Origin: Xiphias gladius
Taxonomy: Eukaryota > Chordata > Actinopteri > Istiophoriformes > Xiphiidae
DNA length: 64,000 bases
Direction of reading: 5' to 3'
NCBI RefSeq assembly: GCF_016859285.1
Contig: NC_053422.1
Location: 22,581,001-22,645,000 of the forward strand
The translations under genes and the position numbers were made by a program. Below are positions 62,401-64,000 of the stretch, piece after piece. Positions within the stretch are counted from its first letter, which is position 1; each line of letters starts with the position of its first letter. Below the pieces are notes generated by a model. The model was not told the origin of the DNA. It saw only the letters and a program-made list of their open reading frames with translations, and did no database searches.

Positions 62401-64000
62401 GCATTCTGGAAAATGTAGTGTTTTTGGAGCTTGACCCATACTAGGGACTATCCCAGCCTCTCCATCAATCTTGACCGTATTCTTTTTTTTAAAAACTAAT
62501 TTGCCTCTCACATGTCCCCAATTCATGAGACTGCCATACTAGATCCCTTTAAATTTACGTTGGGCTATGTTGGTTAAGGTTAAGTTGAGGTTGGTCATGT
62601 TTTTGCTTTCTTTTCTCTAATACACATAGGTTAAGTCTAATGCTCATTAGAAATACATTTAGTAGAAATTCTGATAAAAATTTGTGTTACTTTTCTGTCA
62701 GATTGGGCTGGGAGAAAACAGCATATTTTAAATGTGGTCTGTAGTTTGTAAGACCCTGTAATGTTTAGAAACATGTGAGGGTTTATTATATATCTTTTAT
62801 CCATTTTACACCGTACACTATTATAAGTTAATGTTTTTATGTTCAGAGGTCAGACAACATGCTCAAACATGCCCAAACTTGGAAAAAAGATACACATTTT
62901 GTAGCCAAATAGGCAAATCCTGGCTTGAATTTTATTTTCATTATAGTTTTACACATTAACTTGCCAACACTGAGGTAACAACTTAGATAACCACTGCCCT
63001 TTAGTGTCAAATCTAATGATACCACAACTGAGGTGTTATTATGCAGTAAGCAGAGAGCCGTTAACTGACTCTCTGATCGTCTGACTCAATATATCTCTTC
63101 ACAATCACTTCAATCAGAAAATCAGGTACGGTAGGGTTTATTGTTTAAAAGGAAATGGTCTCACACACGTGTAAACCTCCTTGGTATAATCTTTAAAGTT
63201 TAGTATCATACAGGCTCTTAGACAACACATGCAGAGCTTCTTATGTCCAAATTTCACATCCAAGGTTGGATAGAAAATAAACAGGAGAAACAGTGGACTC
63301 TAAACACCTTCAGTAGATAGAAACATTACAAGTCAATGGCTAAACTCTCTTCTGTGACAAAGATGAACAGTCTCTACAATGCTTTGCTGGGAAACCCAAC
63401 ACTGTCCTACTATATATAGCGGGGCTTTTCACACTGTGTGCATGACTGCTCATGTCAAGTCACATGATTCAAGATATATGGGTGGACAGGCACACACACA
63501 TGCACACTCTTCACTCAGTGACAGAAGCACATATACAGAGACTGAGGGAGTGGAGGTGGTGAGGGAATGCGAAGAGGTTTATTGAGTTGACTGTGACGTG
63601 TTGCTTCCCGTGACCCGACTCCCATTTGCTCTGTCTCCCCATGCGACTCGCCCTCTGTCTCAGTCTAAACCACATGCTAATCAGCTTTCTGTGCTCTGCG
63701 TTTGATCTCTGATGGGCTGTTTTCTGATGCATCCCGCTGAATAGATAATCATTGTGTAAGTGATCACTATCAAACAACGTCTCTGTGTTTACCAATGTCA
63801 GCAACCCCACCTAACCCTACTGAATGGATGCTATGAACAGACACAACTTTGTTAAATGCAAAAAACAAAATAAGGCCAGTCTTTCAGTTTCATTCATTTG
63901 TTGTGCTCACACCAGCAACAGACACATAAACCCATTATGTAAATATACAATACAAATACAAATAGAAGGCAAAATACAAGTGTCAGCAGGAGAAGAGTTT
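59500..64000. other. Gene-poor right end
   Basis: Contains a polypurine GGGGGAGAGAG-type tract (60080-60330), a DR1-like TGACCC-T-TGACCC (60945-60957), one repeat fragment at 62.0 kb and otherwise AT-rich sequence. No exon with both a plausible product and splice sites was found. Confidence 0.5.
61980..62115. mobile_element. Start fragment of a GCTAACATGCTAA-type repeat
   Basis: ATGCTAACATTGACAATGCT, AACATGGTGATGCTA and AACATGCTAATATTAGCAAA; by recall the left end of the same family as the 24.5 kb copy. Confidence 0.5.

Overview
The window looks like nuclear DNA from a teleost fish, probably a percomorph. Genes are split by GT-AG introns. (CA)n/(GT)n microsatellites are very abundant. I recognise a tRNA-derived SINE and several dispersed repeats that I know from percomorph genomes (by recall, not by search). 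There are no operons, phage or CRISPR features.

Four protein-coding genes can be reconstructed exon by exon. (1) A calcineurin A catalytic subunit gene (ppp3ca-like) lies on the minus strand: 14 coding exons from 33977 down to 2655, predicted protein 514 aa, followed by about 2.2 kb of 3'UTR. (2) A ubiquitin-conjugating enzyme gene, ube2d2, lies on the plus strand: 7 coding exons, 39156-48688, 147 aa. (3) A mitoNEET-family gene (cisd1-like) lies on the plus strand: 3 coding exons, 51369-53647, 126 aa. (4) A CXXC zinc-finger gene related to CXXC5 lies on the plus strand, with its coding sequence in one exon, 57554-58447, 297 aa.

Layout: 1-400 intergenic; 400-2654 calcineurin 3'UTR; 2655-33977 calcineurin exons and introns (intron 1 alone is 12.5 kb and rich in microsatellites); 34-39 kb divergent intergenic space with CpG-rich patches and a possible extra minus-strand transcript; 39-50 kb ube2d2; 51.2-54.5 kb cisd1-like, whose first intron holds an unexplained 135-codon open frame behind a good splice acceptor; 56-59 kb cxxc5-like; 59-64 kb gene-poor sequence with one perfect RFX X-box palindrome.

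The genes are not a pathway. Their company matters as synteny. Human UBE2D2 and CXXC5 are neighbours on 5q31. PPP3CA/UBE2D3/CISD2/CXXC4 lie on 4q24, and PPP3CB/UBE2D1/CISD1 on 10q21-22. The window therefore looks like the 5q-type copy of an ancient duplicated block that still carries calcineurin A and CISD members which mammals lack at 5q. Both of those proteins, and the CXXC protein, show features that do not fit any single mammalian paralogue cleanly.
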